Assembly: GCA_028023455.1 (NCBI GenBank)
Contig: JAQFVV010006698.1
Location: 124,001 to 188,000 of the forward strand
DNA length: 64,000 nt
Origin: Epiperipatus broadwayi
Lineage: Eukaryota > Onychophora > Udeonychophora > Euonychophora > Peripatidae
Reading direction: 5' to 3'
Shown here: one piece after another, positions 18,500 through 28,189 of the stretch
Numbering within the stretch: position 1 is the first letter of the stretch
How the letters are laid out: each line of letters starts with the position of its first letter
Translations under genes and position numbers: made by a program
The notes under the pieces: model-generated
The model's input: the letters and a program-made list of their open reading frames with translations, nothing else
Told to the model about the DNA's origin: nothing
Databases searched by the model: none

Positions 18500-18577
18500 T
18501 AAGGATTTTGGTAAAAAAATTTAAAATTTAATCTAGTATTGTATTTTTTTATGGTTTTGCACTTTTATTTTTGCTAG

Positions 18578-18962
18578 TATAGTGTTAGACAGTTTTGGTT
18601 TTCTATTTAGGTATAGTATTTAATATTTTGAATAGTGATATATGGTTTTGTGAATTTCATATTTTATTTGTTTTGTGTATTTGTATTACTAATTTTATTA
18701 TTTTTGTGCTTTTGTTTAGTATTAATTATTTGTTTGTATTTGCATATTTATTAATTTTCTTTCAGTATGTGGCAGTTTTTATAAGTTAATTATAGTGTTA
18801 GGCAGTTTTGGTTTTCTAATTAGCTATACTATTTAATATTTTGAATAGGGTTTTATAGTTTAGTGAATTTCATATTTTATTTGCTTTGTTTTGTGTATTT
18901 GTATTATTTGTTTATTATTATTTATTCGTTTGTATTTGTATAGTTATTAATTTTCTTTCAGT
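18578..18962 (+). repeat. PLE 5' leader with about 200-bp tandem duplication
   Basis: Two similar units (18578-18790 and 18791-18962) each begin TATAGTGTTAG and end in a pyrimidine-rich TTTTCTTTCAG followed by TATGTGGCAG. The duplication therefore copies the putative start codon: the first ATG at 18767 opens only a five-codon frame, and the second at 18963 opens the long frame. The ends look like a 3' splice site. Confidence 0.7.
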
Positions 18963-21363
18963 ATGTGGCAGGTTTTGTATGATAATTTTTCTTGTGTAGA
19001 AATTTTAGAAATAAAAAAGTTGATTAATATGTCTAATAGAATTGAATCTTTAAAAGCTCAGGTTAATTTTCTTAAGTCTTGTAGGTTTTGCAATTTTTTT
19101 CCTAATTCGTGTAATATTAAATTGGATAGGAAACTGGTTTTATTTTCTAATTGCGATTTTATTCTAAATTTTAAAAGATTTATTCTTAAACAATTTATTA
19201 TGCAGATTATGAGTAGTTTATCTAATTTAATTGATAGTTATAAAATGTTTAGAAGAAAGTTGGATTTTAGGAGGTATTTTAATTATTCTGTTTTAAATTC
19301 TTTTTTAAAGTGGTTTAGGAGTAAGTGTGAAATCACTTATAATAATAAGTATTTCAAGAAATTTAAATGGTTGATTGAAAAGGCTGAAAATAAAAGTTTT
19401 GTGAAAGGAAAAGAGTTTAGATTTGGGTTTTATAAAAATAGGCCTGATGCTTCATCTGTTTTAAATTTGTCAAATTATGTTTTGAATGTATCTGATTTGG
19501 CTATTTTAGCTAAGGGTCCTGGCTTTGTTCCATTTGCTAATAAAAATTTAGTTTTTGATTTTGTTTCTGCCATTGAAAGTAATAGTAATATTTCTGATGA
19601 AAATAAAATGTCTTTACAGGTTATTTTGAATAGTCAATTACTTAAAAGAGAAAAATTTGTTTTTGCCCCTAAGGAAATTAGTTTTGTTAAAAAAAGATTG
19701 AAATCCAATGATGTAGTATTGTTAAAAGAAGATAAAGGTTGGCCAGTTTGTATTGTTGAATAATATTGATTTTTAAAAGTAAAGTTTCTTTAGAATTTAA
19801 TAATGGAAAATATGCTATTTTAGATTCTGATCCTGGTAAAAAAATAAAATCTAAATTAATTAAGATTATGAAAGTTATGGAAAATAAAAAGATTTTTGAT
19901 AGAGCTACTTATTTAAATTGTTACCCTAGTGATTTTGTGGCTCCAAATGTTTTCTTTAATTTGATGTCTCATAAAGATAATTTTCCTTTGAGATGTATTT
20001 TTGATTTTACAAAAGGAATTGTTGATAAAATATCAAAATTTATTATAAGATATTTTAAGGATTATATAAAATTGGGTCAATTTTGTGTTTCTTCTTCTTT
20101 TGAGGCTTTTAAGAAAATAAATGGTTTTGTTTTGGATGATGATTGTGTTTTTGGTAGTTTAGACATTGAAAATATGTATCAATCGGTTAATAGATTAAAA
20201 AGTATTGATGTTTTTCTTTCAATTTAAAAAAAAAAATTAGAATGTTTTTCTGCAGATAAGATTAAGGTTTTTCATGATTTGCTTTTGCTGTTAGAGGATT
20301 CAATGTATTTTATGTCTTATGATGTGTTTTATAGGATTAGAGTAGGTTGGGTTATTGGTTATGTCATTTCTCCATTCATGTGTGCTGTCTATATTGATTA
20401 TTTGGAGTGTAGTATTATTAATATGTTTTCATGTTCTATTAAATTATTTGTTAGGTATGTTGATGATTGTTTGTTTGTTATTCAGAAAGAGAAATTAGAA
20501 GAGTTTTTATGTGCATTGAATGGTTTTGATTCTAGTATTAAGTTTACAATTGAGAGGGGGGTGGTGGTTTTGATTTTGTAAAATTAAAGTTTTTAGATTT
20601 AAATGTTGAGAAGGTTAATGATGTTTTGTTTTGTAGTCATTTTATAAAACCTAAAAATTTGAGAAATATGATTAGGCCTGATAGTTATCAGCTTTTTATA
20701 CATAAAAAAAATGTCTTTGTTGAATTTTTGTTGTCGGAATAGAAGGCTTAATAATTTTAATAATGATGCTGATATTCAAAGAAGTCAATTTGCTGCTGAA
20801 TATGTATAATTGGGTTATAATCATGATTTTATTAAAAAAGCGGTATTTAATAATAATGTTTATAGTCATGATTTGGATGATAAGAATTTTGTTGGTAAGG
20901 ATGATGATTATATGTCTTTACCATTTAAAGCATCAATTTATAATTTGGTTTATAGGAATAGTCATTTATTAGGTGGAATGAAGGTTGCATGGAGGCAAGG
21001 TTCTTATTTGAATTCATTACTTAATGGTTGAAAGCAGTCTATTGATAGTAGGTCTATTCCTGGTATTGTTTATAAAATTCCATGTACTTGTGGTAAATGT
21101 TATGTAGGTCAGAGTAAATTTAGCCTTAATGAAAGGGTTAAGGTTCATTTAAGTAAGGTTAAGCATAGGTATCTTAACTCAGCTTTATACATTCATGAAT
21201 TGAATACAGGTCATAAAATATTGTTTAACAATGCTTCGGTTATTTTTTATGAAAAGAATGAGTTAAAAAGAATAAAGGGGATTTTGATGATAAAACTCTT
21301 TGATTCTGAGGCTATCAATCTTATGAAGACTTCTTTTGATATTAAGGGAAGGTGGAATTTGTA
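18963..21363 (+). pseudogene. Penelope-like RT + GIY-YIG polyprotein, plus-strand copy
   Basis: Start ATG 18963, chosen because it opens the frame that aligns with the minus-strand copy. Frame 18963-19763 carries the N-terminal region, VLNLSNYVLNVSDLAILAKG and RT motif 1. A frameshift at about 19740 leads to 19766-20227 with motif 2 and motif 3/A (GSLDIENMYQSV). A stop near 20224 and a new frame give 20279-20581 with motif 4 and RYVDD. An extra G near 20560 breaks motif 6. The endonuclease follows from about 20810, with a TGA at 21029-21031 where the other copies have TCA. It then reads IPGIVYKIPCTCGKCYVGQS to the stop at about 21361. Five or so lesions, none shared with the minus-strand copy as far as I can see. 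Confidence 0.9.
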
Positions 21364-21385
21364 GTGAATTATGGGAAGGTTTGTT

Positions 21386-21424
<39 letters not shown>

Positions 21425-21588
21425 TTCCTTTAGATTGATTTTCACTTGAGAAGGTCTATTTGTAGTAGATGAAACCATGGTTGTGTAAGGATTTTGGTAA
21501 AATTTTTAAAATTTAATCTAGTATTGTATTGTTTTATGGTTTTGCATTTTTATTTTTGCTAGTATAGTATTAGACAGTTTTGGTTTAT
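21333..21588 (+). repeat. Right pseudo-LTR of the PLE
   Basis: Direct repeat of 18283-18605: last codons of the polyprotein, (TA)n at 21386-21420, hammerhead-like fold, tail ending AGACAGTTTTGGTTT. It runs into (TA)n at 21587-21611. Confidence 0.85.
21443..21485 (+). ncRNA. Hammerhead-like fold in right pseudo-LTR
   Basis: Order CAC, TTGAGAA, G, GTCTAT/GTAGAT with loop TTGTA, GAA, ACC-AT-GGT, T, GTG: the family-1a consensus. The outer part of stem I continues after a U-U mismatch with TTT/AAG. Confidence 0.55.
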
Positions 21589-21655
21589 ATATATATATAT
21601 ATATATATATTTTTTAAATAAATAAAAATATCCGTTAATTAAAAATAATATTGTA

Positions 21656-21824
21656 ATTATAATTGAAATAATATTTTTAAACGGTTTATAAACAATTCAA
21701 ACAATCTTTAAATCCGCAGAAGTACTTTCGGTTACTTTCAAACCTGCCTCGAAAGTACTTCTGCGGATTTAAAGATTGTTTGAATTGTTTATAAACCGTT
21801 TAAAAATATTATTTCAATTATAAT
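21656..21824. repeat. Perfect 75-bp inverted repeat with 19-base spacer
   Basis: Bases 21656-21730 and 21750-21824 are exact reverse complements, with the spacer at 21731-21749. (TA)n lies on both sides (21587-21611 and 21823-21842), and the left side abuts the PLE. The arms include CTTTAAATCCGCAGAAGTAC. No coding capacity. It could be a MITE, a recent foldback insertion or a long-hairpin RNA source. Confidence 0.97.
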
Positions 21825-21842
21825 ATATATATATATATATAT

Positions 21843-22291
21843 AATTTGTATTTTTTACAAGTTAGAACAATAAAAAATATATCTGATAATGAAGATACCG
21901 GGCATGCCCACTATGGTGAAGTTCTATTAAAATTTTTATCAGATTGGAAAGTGATACAGAGAAGCAGTAAGCATCTGCTCAAATAATGGCAGAGATTTCT
22001 GAATATGAAAATATGAGGCATATGCTGCCTTTAGTATGGATGTTTAGGAATTTCCCAAAGCAGGAATGAACCCAGTGTTTACCACATTCTAAATGAAATT
22101 TATTGAAAAAGTTTTAAATTTTTAAATAAATTAGCAATTTAGAATTGTGAATGGAATTCATTTAAAACATTGGGATTAGCACTGCCCTAAATTTAAATCA
22201 CAAGATATAATATTAATATTCGGTCAATACAAGTATAACATTGGTTGGCACATGATTTATTAAGCATTTTTTTACAATACCATTTTTTTAA
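21843..22291. other. Gene-empty stretch
   Basis: No gene or clear repeat recognised. Confidence 0.4.
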
Positions 22292-22965
22292 ATAAGCATT
22301 TATTTTATATAGTTTATGTAAACAATTGTATTATAGTCAAGTATCAGCCTTTCATGCTAATTGTGCATACGATTTGCATGTGTTAATAATAAATGAAGAC
22401 ACTCTCACCAATACAAGATATAGTATTTTTGCAGGAATAAAAGGAATCCTCTTATTCTTACAACTGAAACGCTTATATATGAGCAAATCTGAAGTACTGG
22501 CAAAGAAAGCGTGACAATGGAACAGTCACTTGAAATTACTATATATGTTGTCTGAATGATAACACTCACAAAGCGTATACACAATTTGCATGAAAGGCTG
22601 ATATTTGACTGTAATACAATTGTTCACATACGCTATATAAAATAAATGCTTATTTACATATTATTAAGTTTCAGTTGGAATGACGTTTAGTAAATTTTAG
22701 ATAAATTCACCGACATCATTCATTCATACATCATATATAGTAATTTAAAGTCACTGTTCCATTGTCAGGCTTTCTTTGCCAGTACCTTAGATTTGCTCAT
22801 ATATAAGCATTTGAGTTGTAGGTATAAGAGGATTCTTTTTATTCCTGCATAAATACTATATCTTGTATTGGTGAGAAAGTATTCATTTATTATTAACACT
22901 CACAATGTGTATGCACAATTAGAGTGAAAGGCTGATTTCTGACTGTAATACCATTTTTGGAAATA
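22292..22965. repeat. Foldback repeat with three related segments
   Basis: 22322-22540 matches the reverse complement of 22741-22950 over about 215 bp with scattered mismatches (shared blocks include TTGCTCATATATAAGC and ACTATATCTTGTATTGGTGA). A third piece at about 22553-22655 is the reverse complement of only the beginning (22292-22390). Two alternative hairpins are therefore possible. No protein-coding frame. Confidence 0.85.
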
Positions 22966-25920
22966 TTAAAATTTGGATTATTTTATTATAAGATCAAAAA
23001 GCACCAAAATATTTTAAATAGTGGGATAATGCTCACTTGAAAATTTGCTTAATCACGTTTTAGTTTTAAGTCCTTTACTGTATTTACATACGAATTGCAA
23101 CCCTTTGGATTTTAGTGTGTTTCAGCAGAATAATTTTTGCAGAAAAGTGATTTTTGTTTGTGCATTGATTAATGTTTTTTTTTTTAATTTTTATTTACTG
23201 TTATTATATTTATTTATTTTTAATTACAACCTTTTTAAACTTTAATATTTCTTTATCATTTTAATAAATATTATAATAATTTTTGCATTTACCATGTGTT
23301 GCAATCCCCTGAAAATGGATTATTAAGAAACTGGATGGCGACCTTCTGGCAGCAAAAACTTAGATAGTGTATAGTATAATTGTCACTATGCATAATTAGT
23401 TTACTGGCCCATTGTGCTTGTTTTTGCCAGTGATAATCAGTGTTTAACATTGAAGTTAATAAATATTTTATTTAATGAATACCCAAAAATATATATTTTT
23501 TATTTATTTTATGAACAGGAGGAGTTGGGAACAACAAAAAATCGATTTCTCTTGTTTCTTAATTATTTTATTCATTTTTAGTTAATAAACGTTGAACACA
23601 TGTAATGAATATTTATGTATGGTAATTTTTTATTTCAACATTACACACTACTAAAATAATGGCCAATTTTAGCACACATTTGTATTCTTGATATTACCTA
23701 CCATAATTGAATTCAAATGAGAGTTGAAATTAATTGATTCAGTCCTTTTGGGGAGTATTTTTTATACTATTACAATATTTTTATTACATTATTAAAAAAT
23801 AGACATTTTATTTATAATAGTCCTATGAAAAGATACACACTGCAAATAAGATTTAGAATTACATTAACATCAAACACAAATGTCATAGATAATTTTGTCG
23901 ATGGTTTAAACCCTTTTTTAAAATGTATTATGGGCTGCGAATGTGTATTTGATTTTTATATTCACACACACACATGTAGAAACTTTCAGAGAGAGAAAAA
24001 GTTATAAACAAAAATCCTTAAAGATACATTCTTGTAAGTTTAAGTTAAAAGCTGTAGTAATTAATTAAAACGATTAAAGGCTAAAATGAAACAATAGTTT
24101 AATTAGTGCAATAGTCTGTCGAAGAAAATTAAATAATTAAAAGGAATGCTATGTAGATTCTTTTTAATAATGACAATCTACATAGTCAACCTTTAATTCA
24201 AGTAGAAGAATAATTAATTATCTTCGAGCAAGGAAAATAATAACCTGACTGGATGTACCTGTGTGAATGAATTTGAATTAATGTGTTTCTGTTCGGTGTA
24301 ACTGCAAGGTGGAGTCCTGGCATCCGAACATCTTGAGAGTCAGCAAAGGCTTTAATCAGCTTGTATTGATCTTCATTATTATATTGTCTATATCTTCGGC
24401 CCAATAATATAATAACTGTATAATTATTAACTTTCTTCTTGATTGTATATTAAGCATTTACACAAATTAAACAATATTTCATTATAGTCACTTGTGATCG
24501 TGCATAAAAACCAATATCACTCATGGTAGTGCTTGATTTAGATATTAGTCTCTTCATGGAAGTCCATTGTTATATAGCAGGATAAATGGACTTTCAATTT
24601 TACATACATAAATGAGTAAAGTTACTTTAGTTCCAATTCTCATGATATGAGATAACATATGACCATTAATGTAAACAAAATAACTTGATTATTTTCTTTT
24701 AATAAAAGAACAAATATAAACATATTCATCCTTTGCAATGTGGATTACAGATTAATACTTCAAATTTGAAATAAAAATTGGCAAAATGTTTCAATTATTA
24801 TTTTTACATAATACATGAGTGAGTAAAATCAAAGGTTCTTCATAAAAAGGTGAGTTACCATGAACTATGACCGGTGTAAAAAAATGTATGTAAATGAAAT
24901 ATTTCAATTCTGGCTACAAATTGTGAAAGTTGCTTATAAAAAAATGGCACTATTTTCCACTGCCACACTAGTATACTTTTTATTTTGCCATTCCAATTAA
25001 CATATGGATTCTTTCTCTACCTTTAACAATGCTTGGAAATCAATTTAAGAATTTGAAGATCAATCTATCTTTTCCAGCACTTTTCAGTTCTGATCCACAT
25101 CAGATTCTGATATTTTTAATGTGTGTCCTCTGCAGTTTGGTGTAATTGGTAGATCATCCAACGTTGCAGGTTGCAGAATCGATTCTGTTGCTCACATTTG
25201 TGATGATAAAATCTAGTCATTACACTTACCTGTTTATTCTCATCTGTCTTGTGCTGTTCTATTTAAGATCTTCACAGGGCAGTAGTGTCTACAGCTGTTA
25301 TGTAAAATGAAACTGAATTCAGATCAACATGATTATGCAAGTGAGTTGTCTAAGGATTGAAAATATTTTTTTTTTACTTTGGCTGATATCTTCATTGCAT
25401 AGTAAATATTTGTAAATGTGATCCAGTTGAACATCAAAAACAACACTGATAATTTGTCTGAATGTACACCATGATGATAAGAATGCACCACATGAAAGAA
25501 AGATCAGTTTGGCATAGTGTTATATGTTTATCTAGTGTAAGTTTATTTTTGACTACTGAAATTTATCTTGCAGTTGGAACGAGAGACTCCTCGCATTTAA
25601 CATCGCTATAGTATGGGCTTAAGTGAGAAAGGCGTATTATGTAAACAGAATTAATGAAAACTATTTTTAAAAAGTAAAACTGTATTTATAAAATTTTTTA
25701 ATTATATTTTCAGAAAAATAATACAAATTACTACTATTGTATATAATTAATATTTAGCTGCTTTACTACTAATTTTAATGTATAACATTAAACTAACCTT
25801 TTCCCTTATAGATTATGTGAATATTTAAAACAGCTTATTCTAATGCTGATATATTGCCAAGACATCTAAATTTGATACAATGCATGTGAAGAATAACTAA
25901 CTAGTCTATATAAACATTTT
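22966..25920. other. Mostly gene-empty stretch upstream of the protease exon
   Basis: No further protease exon was recognised, although a signal-peptide exon would be expected upstream of 26033. Only a weak transposase-like fragment at 24300-24404 is noted. Confidence 0.45.
24198..24404 (-). pseudogene. Possible helix-turn-helix transposase N-terminal fragment
   Basis: The minus-strand frame begins MGRRYRQYNNEDQYKLIKAF. It recalls the N-terminal DNA-binding segment of some DDE transposases, in which a basic start is followed by Y-x-N-E-D-x-x-x-L-I-x-A-F. The rest of the frame has no recognisable similarity and no catalytic domain follows. This is pattern memory only, and the frame could be a chance open stretch. 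Confidence 0.25.
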
Positions 25921-25983
25921 GTCAAATATTGAAATAATCTTATATATATATATATATATATAAGATATATTTCAATATTTGAC
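25921..25983. repeat. Hairpin around a short (TA)n tract
   Basis: Arms GTCAAATATTGAAAT (25921-25935) and ATTTCAATATTTGAC (25969-25983) are exact complements, with an AT-rich middle that is also largely self-complementary. Confidence 0.9.
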
Positions 25984-25992
25984 ATATATGTT

Positions 25993-26037
25993 TGAATCTG
26001 AAAATATATATATATATATATATATATTTCAGATTCA
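25993..26037. repeat. Hairpin containing the 3' splice site of the protease exon
   Basis: TGAATCTGAAA (25993-26003) pairs exactly with TTTCAGATTCA (26027-26037), with (TA)n between. The AG of the predicted acceptor (26031-26032) lies in the right arm. Confidence 0.85.
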
Positions 26038-26178
26038 GCTCCATATTCCAATTATACTATATATGATCCTAATTTAATTTCAAATTTATCACAACCTAAC
26101 TGTGGTCTGCAACCCGGTTTAAGAGTCAAACGCATAACTGGAGGATTACCAGCTCAAGCTGGAGAGGCACCATGGATG
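26033..26178 (+). CDS. Trypsin-family (S1) serine protease, exon with activation site
   Basis: An internal exon of a secreted, trypsin-like serine protease. The frame (first complete codon at 26035) encodes a propeptide rich in N and S, then NCGLQPGLRVKRITGGLPAQ and AGEAPWM. R-ITGG is the zymogen cleavage site; cleavage frees the I-T-G-G N-terminus that inserts into the activation pocket. The upstream Cys in NCG is typical of the cysteine that tethers the propeptide to the catalytic chain. PWM precedes the conserved V/I-S-L strand, which opens the next exon. The donor is ATG|GTAAGT at 26179. The acceptor is TATTTCAG ending at 26032; a second AG at 26037-26038 is possible. The upstream intron phase would be 1. 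The signal peptide exon was not found. The reading frame across the splice and the motifs make the family call strong. Confidence 0.9.
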
Positions 26179-26216
26179 GTAAGTTACATTTGCTCATTAC
26201 TAAAACTGCACTCATC

Positions 26217-26466
26217 TAAACAAAGCTACCACATTAGAATTATTTAATATTCCTATGACAATAATTCCTTAGAGCAGCTACTTTATGAGATACAGACTGA
26301 TAGCTATCAGGTTTAATTATAGATCTTAATTCTCTACTTTTAACTAAATGACTGCATAGTAAACAATTAGTTTCTACATTTCTAATCACCAAAAGATCTA
26401 AAAATTTTAACTTACCAAAATCTAACCCCCTTCCTTCTAACACAAATTTTATAGAAGGATCAAAAT
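26217..26466 (-). pseudogene. PLE family-1b RT fragment, inverted arm
   Basis: The minus-strand frame from 26443 to 26240 reads GLDFGKLKFLDLLVIRNVE, CSHLVKSRELRSIIKPDSYQ and SHKVAALRNYCHRN: RT motif 6 and the thumb region. It is inverted relative to the fragment starting at 26477; the arms meet around 26467-26476. Confidence 0.88.
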
Positions 26467-26476
26467 GAGTTTAATT

Positions 26477-27165
26477 GTTTTGATCCTTCTATAAAATTTG
26501 TGTTAGAAGGGGGGGTTAGATTTTGGTAAGTTAACATTTTTAGATCTTTTGGTGATTAAAATGTAGAAAGTAATTGTTTACTGTGCAGTCATTTTGTTAT
26601 AAGTAAAGAATTAAGATCTATAATTAAACCTGATAGTTATCAGTCTGTATCTCATAAAGTAGCTGCTTTAAATAATTCTAGTAGGGTAGCTTTGTTTCAG
26701 AAATATCAATTTTATAAAGATTACTTGAGGGTTGTTTACTCTGATAAATTTGTTAAAAGTATTTTATTTAATAGTAATATTTGTAAGGATGTAAAGGTAA
26801 AAGAAAAATATGATTTTATTTTTTTGCCATATAAATTTGTCTTCTTATAAAATTGTATGTAGAAATAGTAAATTGTTTGGAAATTAAGAAAATTGCAATA
26901 ATACAAAATAAATTTTTGATAGAAAGAGTATTCTTGGTGTAGTATATTTTATTCTTTGTTTATCTGTAAGGTTTACATAGGTCAGAGTAGTTTGAGATTA
27001 AATGAAAGAATAAAGGTTCATATAAGTAGAGTTAAAAATAGATATCTTAGTTCTGCTTTGTATGTCCATGAAAAAAATACAAGCCACACTCTTGATTTTG
27101 ATGAAGCTAAGGTTGTCTTCTTTGAGAGAAATAAAATCAAAAGAAGAATTAAAAAATCTTAATTA
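26477..27165 (+). pseudogene. PLE family-1b RT/endonuclease fragment, plus arm
   Basis: Begins in RT motif 6 at the inverted-repeat centre and runs through the thumb region and a badly frameshifted linker. It ends in the open segment 26956-27162, which carries VYIGQSSLRLNERIKVHISR, the YIG strand and arginine region of the GIY-YIG domain. The GIY strand lies just before it in another frame. Internal deletions (about 26660-26680 and 26890-26920) are visible against the copy at 735-1985. Confidence 0.85.
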
Positions 27166-27822
27166 TATAGAAGGCTTAATAATTTTAATAATGATGCTGA
27201 TATTCAAAGTAGTCAATTTGCTGCTGAATATGTGGAATTGGGTTATAATCATGATTTTATTAAAAAAAGTGGTATTTAATAATAATGTTTATAGTCATGA
27301 TTTGGATGATAAGAATTTTTTGTTGATAAAAGTGATGATTATATTTCTTTAACACTTAAAGCATCAATATATAATTTGGTTTATAGGAATAGTCATTTGT
27401 TAGGTGGAATGAAGGTTGCATGCAGGAAAGGTTCTGATTTGAATTCATTACTTAATGGTTCAAAGCAATCTATTGATAGTAGGTCTATTCCTGGTATTGT
27501 TTATAAAATTCTATGTAGTTGTGGTAAATTTTATGTAGGCCAGAGTAAATTTAGCCTTAATGAAAGGGTTAAGGTTCATATAAGTAGAGTTAAACATAGG
27601 TATCTTAACTCAGCTTTATATATTCATGAATTGAATACAGGTCATAGAATATTGTTTGACAATGCTTCGGTTATTTTTATGAAAAGAATGAGTTAAAAAG
27701 GAGAATAAAGGAGACTTTGATGATAAAACTCATTGATTCTGATGCTATCAATCTTATGAAGACTTCTTTTGATATTAAGGGAAGGTGGGGTTTGAAATGA
27801 ATTATGGGAAAGTTTGTTTGTT

Positions 27823-27824
<2 letters not shown>

Positions 27825-27905
<81 letters not shown>
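27825..27905. repeat. (TA)n microsatellite within PLE tail
   Basis: About 80 bp of pure TA between the PLE coding end and the hammerhead-like fold. Confidence 0.97.
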
Positions 27906-27909
<4 letters not shown>

Positions 27910-27928
27910 TTCCTTTTAGTTTGATTTT

Positions 27929-27971
27929 CACTTGAGAATGTCTATTTGTAGTAGATGAAACCATGGTTGTG
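27929..27971 (+). ncRNA. Hammerhead-like fold inside the protease intron, sense strand
   Basis: Order CAC, TTGAGAA, T, stem II GTCTAT/GTAGAT with loop TTGTA, GAA, ACC-AT-GGT, T, GTG. The extra base after the core is T here and G in the other family-1a copies, so it looks unpaired and unconstrained. The predicted cleavage position follows T27968. It would lie in the pre-mRNA of the protease. Confidence 0.5.
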
Positions 27972-28026
27972 TAAGGATTTTGGTAAAATTTTGTATTTCA
28001 TCTAGTATTGTATTGGTTTATGGTTT

Positions 28027-28029
<3 letters not shown>

Positions 28030-28079
<50 letters not shown>
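28030..28079. repeat. (TA)n microsatellite upstream of exon
   Basis: About 50 bp of TA ending about 20 bases before the splice acceptor of the next exon. Confidence 0.95.
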
Positions 28080-28083
<4 letters not shown>

Positions 28084-28100
28084 CACAATGTGTGTTATAG

Positions 28101-28189
28101 ATATCACTTCAAAAGCGTGGTTTTCATATATGTGGTGGAGCTATCATAAGTGACCAATGGATTCTTACAGCTGCCCATTGCATTAATGG
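28101..28189 (+). CDS. Trypsin-family (S1) serine protease, catalytic histidine exon
   Basis: An 89-bp exon between an acceptor (GTTATAG, ending at 28100) and donor GG|GTAAGT (28190). The frame continues exactly from the previous exon and encodes [15 protein letters not shown], then [15 protein letters not shown]. This holds the C-G-G / A-A-H-C pair that forms the conserved histidine-loop disulphide, and the catalytic His in TAAHC. The exon ends in phase 2 (GG plus one base, so glycine). Exons carrying the catalytic Asp (D-I-A-L) and Ser (G-D-S-G-G-P) were looked for downstream and not found in this window. Either the introns are very long and run past 64000, or the gene is incomplete. Confidence 0.93.

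Larger units (their letters stand above)
18283..18605 (+). repeat. Left pseudo-LTR of the PLE
   Basis: Begins with TTTTGATATTAAGGGAAGG, which in the right copy is the end of the coding region. A long (TA)n, CCTTTAGATTGATTTTCAC, the hammerhead-like fold and a tail follow. It matches 21333-21588 except for microsatellite length and scattered changes. Confidence 0.85.
18281..21590 (+). mobile_element. Penelope-like element, family 1a, with both terminal direct repeats
   Basis: This is the most complete PLE copy. About 18283-18605 (end of the coding region, (TA)n, hammerhead-like fold, tail to GACAGTTTTGGTTT) is repeated in direct orientation at about 21333-21588. These are the pseudo-LTRs typical of Penelope-like elements. 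Between them lie a partly duplicated 5' leader and the coding region. The left end abuts the 5' end of the minus-strand copy at 18280/18281 with no spacer. Confidence 0.88.
27166..28029 (+). mobile_element. 5'-truncated PLE family 1a in the protease intron
   Basis: Starts in the RT/endonuclease linker. It reads YRNSHLLGGMKVACRKGSDL and IPGIVYKILCSCGKFYVGQS in frame 27376-27696, then reaches the coding end, a long (TA)n (27825-27905), the hammerhead-like fold and the tail ending GGTTTTGCA. A single-base deletion near 27677 breaks the end of the frame. It directly follows a 1b fragment, as at 735-2583. Confidence 0.9.
26179..28100 (+). other. Protease intron filled by Penelope-like sequence
   Basis: GT-AG phase-0 intron of 1,922 bp. 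Only about 38 bp at the start and the last few tens of bases after a (TA)n tract are not PLE or microsatellite. It contains an inverted 1b pair, a 1a fragment, two (TA)n tracts and one hammerhead-like fold in sense orientation. Confidence 0.85.
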
